IMG/VR virus record: IMGVR_UViG_3300019487_000003
Coordinates: 103,809-167,808 of that record
Direction: 5' to 3' (one strand)
Length of the DNA: 64,000 nt
DNA from: a virus
The notes beneath the pieces were generated by a model. It did not search any database. It saw only the letters and a list, made by a program, of their open reading frames with translations, and was not told where the DNA came from. Positions within the stretch are counted from its first letter, which is position 1, and each line of letters opens with the position of its first letter. Made by a program: the position numbers and the translations under genes. This document shows, in pieces, positions 20,121 to 27,916 of this stretch.

Positions 20121-20312
20121 ATGATGAATGAACAAATTAAATATGTGGTTGGCCAGACATATAAAACTAATGGTCTTAACTCTAAGTGTAATCCAGTTAT
20201 CCTCAAGGTTGTATTGATCGAAATTCTTCCTCAAAAGGATGAATTCGGTCGTGACTGTCTAATCAGTGACAAAGGGTTTAAAGTTTTAGCAAGTTTGAAA
20301 GATTTGTTTTAA
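20121..20312 (+). CDS. hypothetical protein, leaderless mRNA (63 aa)
   Basis: Begins with ATGATG at the predicted +1. Small beta-rich basic protein. No family recognised. Confidence 0.6.
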   Translation: MMNEQIKYVVGQTYKTNGLNSKCNPVILKVVLIEILPQKDEFGRDCLISDKGFKVLASLKDLF

Positions 20313-20350
20313 TAACTAATTCTATTGTTTCAAAATTGAGTAATTAATAC

Positions 20351-21316
20351 ATGACAACAAAAAGAAAACATTTTAAAAGAAACGATATTCACTCACCTTC
20401 ACAAATTGTTCCCAGTGATTATGAATTCGTGGCATTTGATTATATAAAAGTTATGGGTATCGAAGATGCCCATTTTCTTAAACATGAACGTGAAATGAAA
20501 CGTGCCCATATGTCTATGACTAAGGGAAAATATTCGCGCCACGAACAATCCGAGGGTGCTGGTGGTTGTCAATGCTGCGGCGCTAATGCTGTTTATACTT
20601 GCACGTTTTATCATCAAAAAAGTAATGAGTATATTCATGTCGGTTCTATTTGCGCTGATAAACTTGATTTATCTTATAGCGATGAACAATTTAATTTGTT
20701 CAAGAAATCTGTTCGTCTTGAAATTAAAATTGCAAAAGGTAAAGCTAATGCACAACGTATTTTAGCAGAAATTTTCTATGAGAATCAAGCTAAAAAGGTC
20801 TGGGACATTTACAATACAAATTGGCATTCCGAAGAATATAAGGGACGTAAACTTTACGAGGAAATCACAATTCGGGACATGATTACAAATGTCGTTCGCT
20901 ATGGTGATTTTAAAAGTAACAAGCAAATTGACTTCATGAAAAATTTGCTCAATCAAATTGATAATAGAGAAGTAATTGCAAAACGACGGGCAGATGAACG
21001 TGCCAATGCCGCAGAATGTCCTAATGGTCGTGTAACCTTTGTTGGTGAAGTTATTAGCATCAAGGAACAGGTTTGTCTTTATGGATATAATGCGACACAA
21101 TTAAAAATGCTTGTTAAATCTGAAACGGGTTTTATGGCATATGGTAGTGTTCCTTCAGGACATGGAATTCAGCGTGGTTCAGTAGTTGAATTTTCAGCTA
21201 CATTCAAGCAATCTGCAAACGATCCAAAGTTTGGTTATTTTAAACGTCCTTCTAAGTGCAAAGTAAAGGTTTCTGGTGAGACTGATTTAGAAGAAATTCT
21301 TCGCGTGAACCAATAA
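20351..21316 (+). CDS. zinc-finger protein of unknown function (321 aa)
   Basis: A CQCCG site near residue 74 is completed by a Cys at about 84 and one in VGSICADKL at about 100. This four-Cys module recurs in phage proteins of unknown function. A long helical middle follows (about 110-220), then a beta-rich C-terminal domain of OB-like make-up (RVTFVGEVISIKEQV, QRGSVVEFSATFK). It may bind nucleic acid. No catalytic motif is seen. Confidence 0.65.
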   Translation: MTTKRKHFKRNDIHSPSQIVPSDYEFVAFDYIKVMGIEDAHFLKHEREMKRAHMSMTKGKYSRHEQSEGAGGCQCCGANAVYTCTFYHQKSNEYIHVGSICADKLDLSYSDEQFNLFKKSVRLEIKIAKGKANAQRILAEIFYENQAKKVWDIYNTNWHSEEYKGRKLYEEITIRDMITNVVRYGDFKSNKQIDFMKNLLNQIDNREVIAKRRADERANAAECPNGRVTFVGEVISIKEQVCLYGYNATQLKMLVKSETGFMAYGSVPSGHGIQRGSVVEFSATFKQSANDPKFGYFKRPSKCKVKVSGETDLEEILRVNQ

Positions 21317-21325
21317 GGAGAATAT

Positions 21326-21748
21326 ATGTTTAATCGTGAAATGCCGAAAATAGACTTCGCAAAAATGAATTCGTTGTTGATGCAATTAGATCCTCAATAT
21401 GATGTTTATGAGTTTAAAGGAATCACTCGCTATCTGTTTAAGAAGGATGGAACAGTTCGTGCGACGAAACCTAAGGTAGATAAAAATAATCCTATTACGG
21501 GTAAGGCCGCTTATGTTTGGAGAATGTTAGTTTTTGCAGTTTCTCCTAAACCGCAACATCAATGTATGCCTTGCACCGCTGATTTTGATTTGCCTGCATA
21601 TGACGAAAACGGAAAGTGGTCGTCTAAGATTGCCAGATCAATGTCGAAGGATTTACAACCTCTTGAAGACCTTTTGCTTGAATGTATCGACAAAAGACAA
21701 TGGTTCGGAGTCCAAAGGTGGGCACGAGCATTTGGTGTAATAAACTAG
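21326..21748 (+). CDS. hypothetical protein (140 aa)
   Basis: Strong AAGGAG site before the ATG. Soluble basic protein with WRMLVFAVSPKPQHQCMPC in the middle, seen in phage proteins of unknown function. No domain assigned. Confidence 0.65.
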   Translation: MFNREMPKIDFAKMNSLLMQLDPQYDVYEFKGITRYLFKKDGTVRATKPKVDKNNPITGKAAYVWRMLVFAVSPKPQHQCMPCTADFDLPAYDENGKWSSKIARSMSKDLQPLEDLLLECIDKRQWFGVQRWARAFGVIN

Positions 21749-21755
21749 GAGTAAT

Positions 21756-21956
21756 ATGGAACAGTTGGTAGATAAGAAAGTAAAAATGACCCTTGTAGGA
21801 AAAGATGGTAACGCTTTTAGTTTAATGGGTGCATTTGCTGCTGAGGCAAGACGACAAGGTTGGACGAAAGAAGAAATTGGGAAAGTAACCGATGCTTGTA
21901 TGTCCGGTGATTATAATAATCTCATATGCGTTTTAATGACTCATATTAAAGGGTGA
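21756..21956 (+). CDS. hypothetical protein (66 aa)
   Basis: AGGAG ribosome site. Contains VGKDGNAFSLMGAFAAEARRQGWT, a phrase I associate with small conserved phage proteins. Two-helix soluble protein. Function unknown. Confidence 0.65.
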   Translation: MEQLVDKKVKMTLVGKDGNAFSLMGAFAAEARRQGWTKEEIGKVTDACMSGDYNNLICVLMTHIKG

Positions 21957-22027
21957 CAATGACTAGGATGAAAGCGACTCTGGAGATGATTATGATTCAG
22001 AGAACTTGGATAAAAAATAAGGATCTA

Positions 22028-22216
22028 ATGTCAAGCGATGAACAAATCCAAACTTTAAAAAAGTTGATTCTTGATTATTCTCGGAAGCTAGATATGAAAG
22101 AATTTGCCGACGAAGAATCTCAAGAAGATTTACTTGATGCAATCGATCAATGCTTTTCGCAAATAGCTCAAATCGAGCTTAGTTTAGCATCGAAGTCAAA
22201 GAAGTATTCACATTAA
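22028..22216 (+). CDS. hypothetical helical protein (62 aa)
   Basis: The ATG at 22028 has AAGGA upstream and is preferred to the GTG at 21953, whose added residues are Met-rich and unlikely. Helical acidic protein. Unknown. Confidence 0.55.
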   Translation: MSSDEQIQTLKKLILDYSRKLDMKEFADEESQEDLLDAIDQCFSQIAQIELSLASKSKKYSH

Positions 22217-22222
22217 TAAATA
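22215..22222 (+). promoter_or_regulatory. possible late promoter box
   Basis: AATAAATA five bases before the ATG at 22228. This is one base from the T4 late box TATAAATA, and the spacing would put the start at the ATG. Single-box evidence only. Confidence 0.4.
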
Positions 22223-22227
22223 ATAGA

Positions 22228-22491
22228 ATGAAGCGACCGATGACAGAGAAGGAATTTAATTTATTCTTCACTCCTATAGTGAGTAATGCTCATTTACATG
22301 GAATTGATAGTCGTGAAACCCAAGTCGGGATTATCGGTCTTGTTAAATCTATTAAAGATTCTGGAGTAGAAACCATCGAATGGTTTAAGCAAGGAATCAA
22401 ATCAAAACTCTCTCATATCAAAAATCAATCAAATGATTTCCATAACGATATGAGAGTGGTACTTGACAAAGTGTTGAACAGTTTGTTATAA
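22228..22491 (+). CDS. hypothetical protein (87 aa)
   Basis: Helical protein with a basic C-terminal half. The next promoter's -35 and -10 overlap its last codons. Unknown. Confidence 0.6.
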   Translation: MKRPMTEKEFNLFFTPIVSNAHLHGIDSRETQVGIIGLVKSIKDSGVETIEWFKQGIKSKLSHIKNQSNDFHNDMRVVLDKVLNSLL

Positions 22492-22492
22492 T
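22463..22492 (+). promoter_or_regulatory. consensus sigma-70 promoter
   Basis: TTGACA (22463-22468), 18-base spacer, TATAAT (22487-22492), inside the end of the preceding gene. Expected leader about 20 bases before the ATG at 22519, without a clear ribosome site. Confidence 0.75.
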
Positions 22493-22518
22493 TGATATAA
22501 CGACTGTATTTGGTTATT

Positions 22519-22995
22519 ATGAAGGTCCCTGAAAAGATCCAAAAACTTAAAAGTCCGGAAACCCTGGCCTTTGAACTTTCTTTACTAGAAAGATTCCCTA
22601 CATTGTTTCGTGCATTGTATGAGGAGGATCTTTCAAAGTATAAGGTTCCTCTTCAACAGAGGGGAGTCGAAATTGAGAAAGGTTGGTGGCCCATCTTAGA
22701 GAAGCTATCACAAGGCCTACAGTTAATAACAGACAAAGTTTATTTCTCTCAAATCAAACAAAAGTTCGGTTACTTTACTGCATATATTGAAAAAGAAGAA
22801 ACAATTGATCCTACAGTATATACAGAAGTGTGTCGCCATATTTCTATGGCTGTAGACGAAGCATTAAAATCTTGTGAGACCTGTGGTAAAACTGGAACAA
22901 TATTTTGCACAGAAAAAACTTATTTGTATTGTGCCTGTGAGGAACATCGTCAAGCAAAGTCCGATGTATGTATTATGGGAGAATTAGATGATTGA
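22519..22995 (+). CDS. hypothetical protein with C-terminal zinc site (158 aa)
   Basis: The ATG at 22519 (MKVPEKIQKLKSPETLAFE) is preferred to the TTG at 22510. Mostly helical; near the C-terminus CETC, then two further Cys (IFC, YCAC) suggest a zinc knuckle. No family recognised. Confidence 0.6.
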   Translation: MKVPEKIQKLKSPETLAFELSLLERFPTLFRALYEEDLSKYKVPLQQRGVEIEKGWWPILEKLSQGLQLITDKVYFSQIKQKFGYFTAYIEKEETIDPTVYTEVCRHISMAVDEALKSCETCGKTGTIFCTEKTYLYCACEEHRQAKSDVCIMGELDD

Positions 22996-23083
22996 TAGAC
23001 TTTTTAATGTTGTGATTAAGATGGTTGTTTTTGTCTTCCTTCTTAAGCTGATTTGTGGAGTTTTGTTTTTCATTCTTATATGA
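22988..23083 (+). CDS. tiny membrane protein (31 aa)
   Basis: An ATG within the end of the previous gene opens 31 codons, nearly all hydrophobic (about residues 8-31). The TGA overlaps the next ATG as ATGA. Coupling on both sides makes translation likely. Confidence 0.5.
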   Translation: MIDRLFNVVIKMVVFVFLLKLICGVLFFILI

Positions 23084-23379
23084 TTAGAGTATTGACAGGT
23101 AAAACAATTAAGGTAGAAAACGCCTTGATAGTAAAGATTTCCAAAGCACCTTTAAATGTTACTGAGGAAGTTAACACGCCTATCAATATAACAATGCAGT
23201 CAGAAAAGTATGGTATAATCTTTTCTTCTGTAAGAAAATCATGGGCAAAGATAGTGAAGATTGGTGATAAAATTTCTGGAACAATGGTTGTTCAAAAAAG
23301 AGGTTTTGAAGGATCACCGATTCTTGTTGCTAAGAAAATTGTAAAAGTAAAAATTGAGTTTGGTTCTGAAAATGGATGA
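23080..23379 (+). CDS. OB-like beta protein, tandem copy 1 (99 aa)
   Basis: The ATG at 23080 overlaps the previous stop. Beta-rich protein. The order N-A-x-I-V, then YGIIFSSVRKSWAKIVKIGD, then SPILVAKKIVK is mirrored in the next gene, showing a tandem duplication. The pattern fits a small OB-type barrel. Role unknown; nucleic-acid binding is possible. Confidence 0.55.
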   Translation: MIRVLTGKTIKVENALIVKISKAPLNVTEEVNTPINITMQSEKYGIIFSSVRKSWAKIVKIGDKISGTMVVQKRGFEGSPILVAKKIVKVKIEFGSENG

Positions 23380-23659
23380 TTTTGTTTTAGATTCTTTCCT
23401 TGGTAAAGAAGTCTTGCTTAATGAAGCAACAGTAGATTGTATTTACTCAAAATCTCAGAGAGTAAAGAATAATGTGTTGCAACAACAAACGATTGTGATT
23501 GTTAATAGCAAAGAATTTGGTAGAGTTTGTTTCAGTAGTAGAAGCAAATGGATTAAAGAAATAAATGAGGGTGATTTGGTAGATGTTCAAGTGACACTTA
23601 ACCTTCCGGGGAAGGATATTGTCCTTGCTAAAAGACCAAAGCTATTAAAGAGACATTAA
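23372..23659 (+). CDS. OB-like beta protein, tandem copy 2 (95 aa)
   Basis: The ATG at 23372 overlaps copy 1 by eight bases. FGRVCFSSRSKWIKEINEGD and KDIVLAKRPK align with the same elements of copy 1, with low identity elsewhere, so the duplication is old. Function unknown. Confidence 0.55.
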   Translation: MDDFVLDSFLGKEVLLNEATVDCIYSKSQRVKNNVLQQQTIVIVNSKEFGRVCFSSRSKWIKEINEGDLVDVQVTLNLPGKDIVLAKRPKLLKRH

Positions 23660-23660
23660 T

Positions 23661-24152
23661 ATGTTCAAAGATCCTTTAGTTTTAATTGCATTTTTTCTTA
23701 GTGTTTTTATCCTTTCTGTATCAGTAGGGATGATTTTATTTACCCTATACGAAATTCTTTACATTGGAATCAAAAATCTTATTAATGAAATTGGCTTCTA
23801 CAAGAATAGAAGATTTTATTTAAAAAGTCGAGAACATTTTAAAGAGAGATTAAACCAAATAGGACAAAACCCAACACAATCAAGCGGACTTCCTCCACCG
23901 GGAGGCCCTCCACCACAATCTGGACCGCACAAACCATCACCATTTAGTGGTATGAACTTGAATAATTTTGACTATGAATTTGATTTTACATCTACAGATG
24001 CTCTGTCTTTGTTGGAACTTATACGACCAAAAATAAAATTTATTGAAGATGAAATAAAATTTGGTGGCCTAACTCCCGAACAAAGAGGAGAATGTAACAC
24101 CACTTTGCTTGTTTTGAAGTATATAGCTAGTGAATGTGAGAGGCTGATATAA
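23661..24152 (+). CDS. bitopic membrane protein with Pro-rich linker (163 aa)
   Basis: A single strong span (about residues 6-32), a basic juxtamembrane part, then a linker (SGLPPPGGPPPQSGPHKPSP) and a soluble helical C-terminal domain. The layout is a membrane anchor displaying a cytoplasmic or periplasmic domain on a flexible arm. No family recognised. Confidence 0.6.
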   Translation: MFKDPLVLIAFFLSVFILSVSVGMILFTLYEILYIGIKNLINEIGFYKNRRFYLKSREHFKERLNQIGQNPTQSSGLPPPGGPPPQSGPHKPSPFSGMNLNNFDYEFDFTSTDALSLLELIRPKIKFIEDEIKFGGLTPEQRGECNTTLLVLKYIASECERLI

Positions 24153-24733
24153 TGACTATCACCTATTATAGTCCGTATGGTAAAATTGATATGCCGAATG
24201 TTCCAGTTCCTTATACGATGATCGAAAAATTTCTAGTTGCAACAGATGATATTATTGCAAACTCACTGTTTAATGAGAATGATATATCATTGATTGTTCT
24301 TGGAACATTGCGAGATTTTGTTTTGATACAAATAACAACTTCGGGATCTCCATCACCCAAAATCAATAGTTATAAAAATCTTGATATGTTGGTCCTAAAG
24401 GGTAAAGAAATCCCTGACACAACATATAATCTTTTATATCAAGAATCATTAAAAGAGGCGGAGGAAATTAAAACAATTGTTGATCATCAACCTTCGGTCA
24501 GATTTTTACAACGAAAGGTAAAATTAATTTCATTGAGGCTTGTAATGGATATAATTAGATTACACTTTCTACCAACTTCAACATCACTGCTTTTGACAAG
24601 CGACAAAATTTGCAGAGCAGAACATCTAATTCATCAATATAAAGATTTGATTGATGATAAAGAACCATTCTCTTGTTTAATATATGATGTTCTTTTATAT
24701 GTGTGTCGTAATAGATTTAAGGAGTCACTATGA
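24152..24733 (+). CDS. hypothetical protein (193 aa)
   Basis: TAATG overlap with the membrane gene. Mostly helical soluble protein, no catalytic motif. Overlaps the next gene as ATGA. Unknown. Confidence 0.6.
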   Translation: MTITYYSPYGKIDMPNVPVPYTMIEKFLVATDDIIANSLFNENDISLIVLGTLRDFVLIQITTSGSPSPKINSYKNLDMLVLKGKEIPDTTYNLLYQESLKEAEEIKTIVDHQPSVRFLQRKVKLISLRLVMDIIRLHFLPTSTSLLLTSDKICRAEHLIHQYKDLIDDKEPFSCLIYDVLLYVCRNRFKESL

Positions 24734-25020
24734 CATGGGATGGAAATAATAACAGTTGTTTAACGATAACTATACCTAATATTAATTCTAGCAAAAGTAT
24801 GTGTGTTACTAATTATGATATAGATTATTCAGTCACAACAATAAATTCTTATCTGATGGAATTAGAAAGTTCTCTTAGTCAACTTTATATTATACCAGAT
24901 CCCGACCAAAGAGAAGAAGTGCGAAGGAAATTAGAAATTGCAAAATCTCTGGCAAAGATGGTGAATTTTCTTTTGCTAAGAGAAATGGGAAGAACACAGA
25001 TTGAGAAAATGTTGCCATGA
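24730..25020 (+). CDS. hypothetical protein (96 aa)
   Basis: N-terminal half rich in Asn, Ser and Thr; C-terminal half helical (DPDQREEVRRKLEIAKSLAK). The latter resembles the C-terminal helices of the two preceding proteins, so all three may be related. Unknown. Confidence 0.55.
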   Translation: MTWDGNNNSCLTITIPNINSSKSMCVTNYDIDYSVTTINSYLMELESSLSQLYIIPDPDQREEVRRKLEIAKSLAKMVNFLLLREMGRTQIEKMLP

Positions 25021-25250
25021 AGAAACCCAAGGTTTGGATTTATTTAAGAAAAGAGCGACCACCCATTAATGTTTTTGTCCACGTAAAACAAAAGAGTGGT
25101 GTAGAATTAGAAGCCGTGTTACTCTATTCAATAGAACAAAATGATGTGTGGTGGGAAACAAGAGAGGGGAATAAAATTGAATATGATGAGATTGCCTGGT
25201 GGGCACAAATTAGTCTTGTTATGATGAGAGATGCATATGAAAATAGATAA
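25017..25250 (+). CDS. hypothetical protein (77 aa)
   Basis: ATGA overlap. Basic beta-rich protein with several Trp (VWWETREGNKIEYDEIAWW). Unknown. Confidence 0.6.
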   Translation: MKKPKVWIYLRKERPPINVFVHVKQKSGVELEAVLLYSIEQNDVWWETREGNKIEYDEIAWWAQISLVMMRDAYENR

Positions 25251-25452
25251 AGACCTTCACGAAATTGCTAGAATGGCATTAATCAGACTCTTTTCTGATT
25301 CCCAAGAACTGAGTGACAAACTTAATTCTGGAAAGGTAATAGAGCAAGAGATTGCAGAAGATTTTGCCAGTGTAGCAGATTACATAATTTATTTGGAGTT
25401 ACAACTTAAGAGGATGCAAAGTGACAATACACCGAAAGAATACCTTATCTAG
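25237..25452 (+). CDS. hypothetical helical protein (71 aa)
   Basis: The ATG at 25237 (MKIDKDLHEIARMALIRL) lies within the end of the previous gene. Helical, heptad-like. Overlaps the next gene by 32 bases. Unknown. Confidence 0.55.
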   Translation: MKIDKDLHEIARMALIRLFSDSQELSDKLNSGKVIEQEIAEDFASVADYIIYLELQLKRMQSDNTPKEYLI

Positions 25453-25801
25453 GTTGAAAGAAAAACTTGCAACTCTTGACGGTAGTTATTATTTCTCTCG
25501 AAGGGATTTAGAAGATGCTGTTGCTGTAATAGATGCACAAAATGATTTACTACTCAAACTAGGTACAAGAGTAAAAAATTTGAGACAACATCTTAAGTCA
25601 TTAGCAGGAGCTGCCAATAAAAGAAATACAGAAAAGGAGAAGTGGCAAACTGCGTATGGTCATGAAAGAACAAAACATCTGAAAGAATGGACACATAGAA
25701 TTTATCTTGTTCAAGATAAGAGCATCTTAAAGAAGTGGCTGATCTATCAGGTATTGATTAATGTCTCTCTTTTTCTATTTCTTATTTTCAAAGTATTATG
25801 A
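25421..25801 (+). CDS. coiled-coil protein with C-terminal membrane anchor (126 aa)
   Basis: GTG start with AGAGG upstream. Long charged helix, then a C-terminal hydrophobic segment (about residues 107-126), the layout of a tail-anchored protein. Its position just before a lipoprotein gene raises a possible envelope role, but it does not match the usual spanin order. Confidence 0.5.
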   Translation: MTIHRKNTLSRLKEKLATLDGSYYFSRRDLEDAVAVIDAQNDLLLKLGTRVKNLRQHLKSLAGAANKRNTEKEKWQTAYGHERTKHLKEWTHRIYLVQDKSILKKWLIYQVLINVSLFLFLIFKVL

Positions 25802-26187
25802 GTCATAAAATAGTTTATAAAATTCGTAGTTTAAATGGACTCTTTTACACGGGTAAATATTGTCAATGGCATCGAACAAAAGGAAAAATTTATTCGTCAA
25901 GGTCTAATGCTATAAATGCTATCGGCTATCACTTCAATTCAAATTCGTTTAGTCGAGATTCTTCTGTTTGGACTGGCGCAGAACTTGTTTCATTCAAACT
26001 TGTAGAAGAGGAGCAAACAAGTGAACGGGTTGTTGATGTTCACAAAAAAATTGTGGACAGAAAAAGGATTCGAGACTTAAAAAGTAGACGCAAACTTTTA
26101 GAAAGACAATTAGAAACAATTCCAAAAGAAAGAGAGAAATTGGATCAACAGTTACTAGCCATTGAAAGGGAGCTAAAGGAATTATGA
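25798..26187 (+). CDS. hypothetical protein with C-terminal coiled coil (129 aa)
   Basis: The first 80 residues are compact and aromatic (LNGLFYTGKYCQWHRTKGK), a pattern seen in phage proteins of unknown role. The last 45 are a strongly charged coiled coil. ATGA overlaps on both sides. Confidence 0.6.
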   Translation: MSHKIVYKIRSLNGLFYTGKYCQWHRTKGKIYSSRSNAINAIGYHFNSNSFSRDSSVWTGAELVSFKLVEEEQTSERVVDVHKKIVDRKRIRDLKSRRKLLERQLETIPKEREKLDQQLLAIERELKEL

Positions 26188-26531
26188 AAAAATTAATATT
26201 GTTACCATTACTAATGATCGGTTGTTCTACACAAGGATACAATCAACGACTTGATTCTGGTGTATCAGGAGCAATCAACGTATTGATCCGAAACGCAGCA
26301 TCGGCAGCACAAGGCGGAACATTTGATACGAGACGAGTTATCAATGAAACGATCTATGTTGGCAGCACAGAAATTCAGTCCCAAGTATATGATGACTATT
26401 ACGAACGTATTAGGGAGCAGCATAGAAGGGATGCTATCGAAAGAGAGTATCAAATTTGGGCTGAGAAAGAAGATAGAAAGAATGGGATAGATAGAGAAGC
26501 AGAATTTAGAAAAAGATATTATGGAAAATAA
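26184..26531 (+). CDS. putative lipoprotein (115 aa)
   Basis: Signal peptide MKKLILLPLLMIGCSTQG with a lipobox ending at Cys 14, so the mature protein should be acylated and anchored in the envelope. The rest is polar with a charged C-terminal helix. It could be an exclusion or lysis-related lipoprotein; the sequence does not decide. Confidence 0.7.
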   Translation: MKKLILLPLLMIGCSTQGYNQRLDSGVSGAINVLIRNAASAAQGGTFDTRRVINETIYVGSTEIQSQVYDDYYERIREQHRRDAIEREYQIWAEKEDRKNGIDREAEFRKRYYGK

Positions 26532-26549
26532 TAGTAGGATGTAAATAAT

Positions 26550-26852
26550 ATGGCAGACAAAGCAATCACAAAATTCGATATGGATTTTGATAAGATACTT
26601 TCTGAATATGACGATAAGGATAGTGATTTTGGTTTCTCCTCAATTTCAGAAGATGAATACAACAAAGCAATCACAGAAACAGCACAGACAGTTGAATCTT
26701 ATAAGATAAGATTGAGAGAAGTTGAAAAGCTAATTCTTCCCTTCTTGAATAAGCTATTCAATACTGCTGATCAAGCATACATTCATTGGCCCAATAGAGG
26801 CCCGCAAATAAAATCGCAAATTGAAAAGATTGTGAAACTAACAAGAGGATAA
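26550..26852 (+). CDS. hypothetical protein (100 aa)
   Basis: Acidic N-terminal half (FDKILSEYDDKDSDFGF) and helical basic C-terminal half. Sits between the lipoprotein and the purine enzyme. Unknown. Confidence 0.6.
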   Translation: MADKAITKFDMDFDKILSEYDDKDSDFGFSSISEDEYNKAITETAQTVESYKIRLREVEKLILPFLNKLFNTADQAYIHWPNRGPQIKSQIEKIVKLTRG

Positions 26853-26853
26853 T

Positions 26854-27903
26854 ATGTTTAAACCAGCTTTTACTTTTGACGATGTAGCCTTAGTTCCTCA
26901 ATATAATAATATCAAGAGCCGAACAGAAGAAAGCATAACATTTTCTACTTGGGTAACTTCTAAAACAGAAATTAAAATTCCGCTATTGCCCGCAAATATG
27001 GATACAGTTATAGGATATTCTCTTGCAAAAATTATATCAGATAATGGGGTCTATCCAATTTTTCATAGATTCATGTCTTATGAGGACAAGAAACAATTAA
27101 TGATAGATTTCGGCCAATCTTGCTATCTTTCTTGCGGCCTTAAAAATGAAGATTTGGAAGAACTATTTAAGCTATATGATGAAATGAAAGGAGATACTTT
27201 TAGGGGAGTTTGTTTTGATGTCGCCCACGGACATTGCAAAACAATGATAGACACAATTAAAAAATTTAAGGATGTGCTACCAGATAAAGAAGTTATTGCT
27301 GGTAATGTATGCACACCTATGGGATATCAAGACCTTGTTAATGCTGGTGCAGATGCAGTTAAAGTTGGTATTGGTCCTGGTGCTGCTTGCACCACACGAA
27401 TGGTAACAGGGTTTGGTGTTCCCCAATTTACTGCTATATATGAATGTGGACAAGTAGCAAAAAGATTAAGGGTGCCGCTCATCGCGGACGGAGGAATCCG
27501 AAATTCTCGTGATATTGTCTTGGCATTGGCCGCCGGAGCATCAACTGTAATGATTGGAAAATTGTTTGCATTGACAGAAGAAAGCGCGGCAGAGAAAACA
27601 GATTTTAGAAAAGATCCAAGATTTTCTGTTGTTGAACGATTGGCAAAATATAGAGGCCAAGCATCCAAAGACTTTCAAGAAGATTTTTATAAGGCGATGA
27701 AACCAGGAACTGTTGCAGAAGGAGAATCTTTCTGGGCGCCTGTAAGTGGAACAGCACAAGAATTGATTGATGAGTTACTTGGTGGACTTCGCAGCGGCCT
27801 TACATATGGTGGTGCGCGTTCCATTAAGGAACTTCAACGTAAAGCTGAATTTGTTGAAGTTACATCCAATTATAATCAAGAAAGTAAACCCAGAAAATCG
27901 TGA
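26854..27903 (+). CDS. IMP dehydrogenase / GMP reductase family enzyme without CBS domains (349 aa)
   Basis: TIM-barrel family signatures: [11 protein letters not shown] at the start, [18 protein letters not shown] with the catalytic Cys at about residue 179, [11 protein letters not shown], and C-terminal [14 protein letters not shown]. The CBS pair normally inserted near residue 90 of IMPDH is absent. The length (349) matches GMP reductase, while [12 protein letters not shown] reads more like IMPDH. Either way it acts on purine monophosphates and would adjust guanine nucleotide supply. It directly precedes the baseplate genes. Confidence 0.8.
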   Translation: MFKPAFTFDDVALVPQYNNIKSRTEESITFSTWVTSKTEIKIPLLPANMDTVIGYSLAKIISDNGVYPIFHRFMSYEDKKQLMIDFGQSCYLSCGLKNEDLEELFKLYDEMKGDTFRGVCFDVAHGHCKTMIDTIKKFKDVLPDKEVIAGNVCTPMGYQDLVNAGADAVKVGIGPGAACTTRMVTGFGVPQFTAIYECGQVAKRLRVPLIADGGIRNSRDIVLALAAGASTVMIGKLFALTEESAAEKTDFRKDPRFSVVERLAKYRGQASKDFQEDFYKAMKPGTVAEGESFWAPVSGTAQELIDELLGGLRSGLTYGGARSIKELQRKAEFVEVTSNYNQESKPRKS

Positions 27904-27910
27904 ATAAATA
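27903..27910 (+). promoter_or_regulatory. probable late promoter box before gp5
   Basis: AATAAATA, six bases before the ATG at 27917, matching the T4 late box at seven of eight positions. It straddles the end of the purine gene and opens the virion region. Confidence 0.5.
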
Positions 27911-27916
27911 ATATTC

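Noticed and set aside
21957-22027. Acidic frame (DESDSGDDYDSENLDKK) after the 66-aa gene
   Set aside because: It looks like a lost acidic tail, but an in-frame TAG precedes it and it is out of frame with the upstream gene. Too short to call a pseudogene without a relative for comparison.
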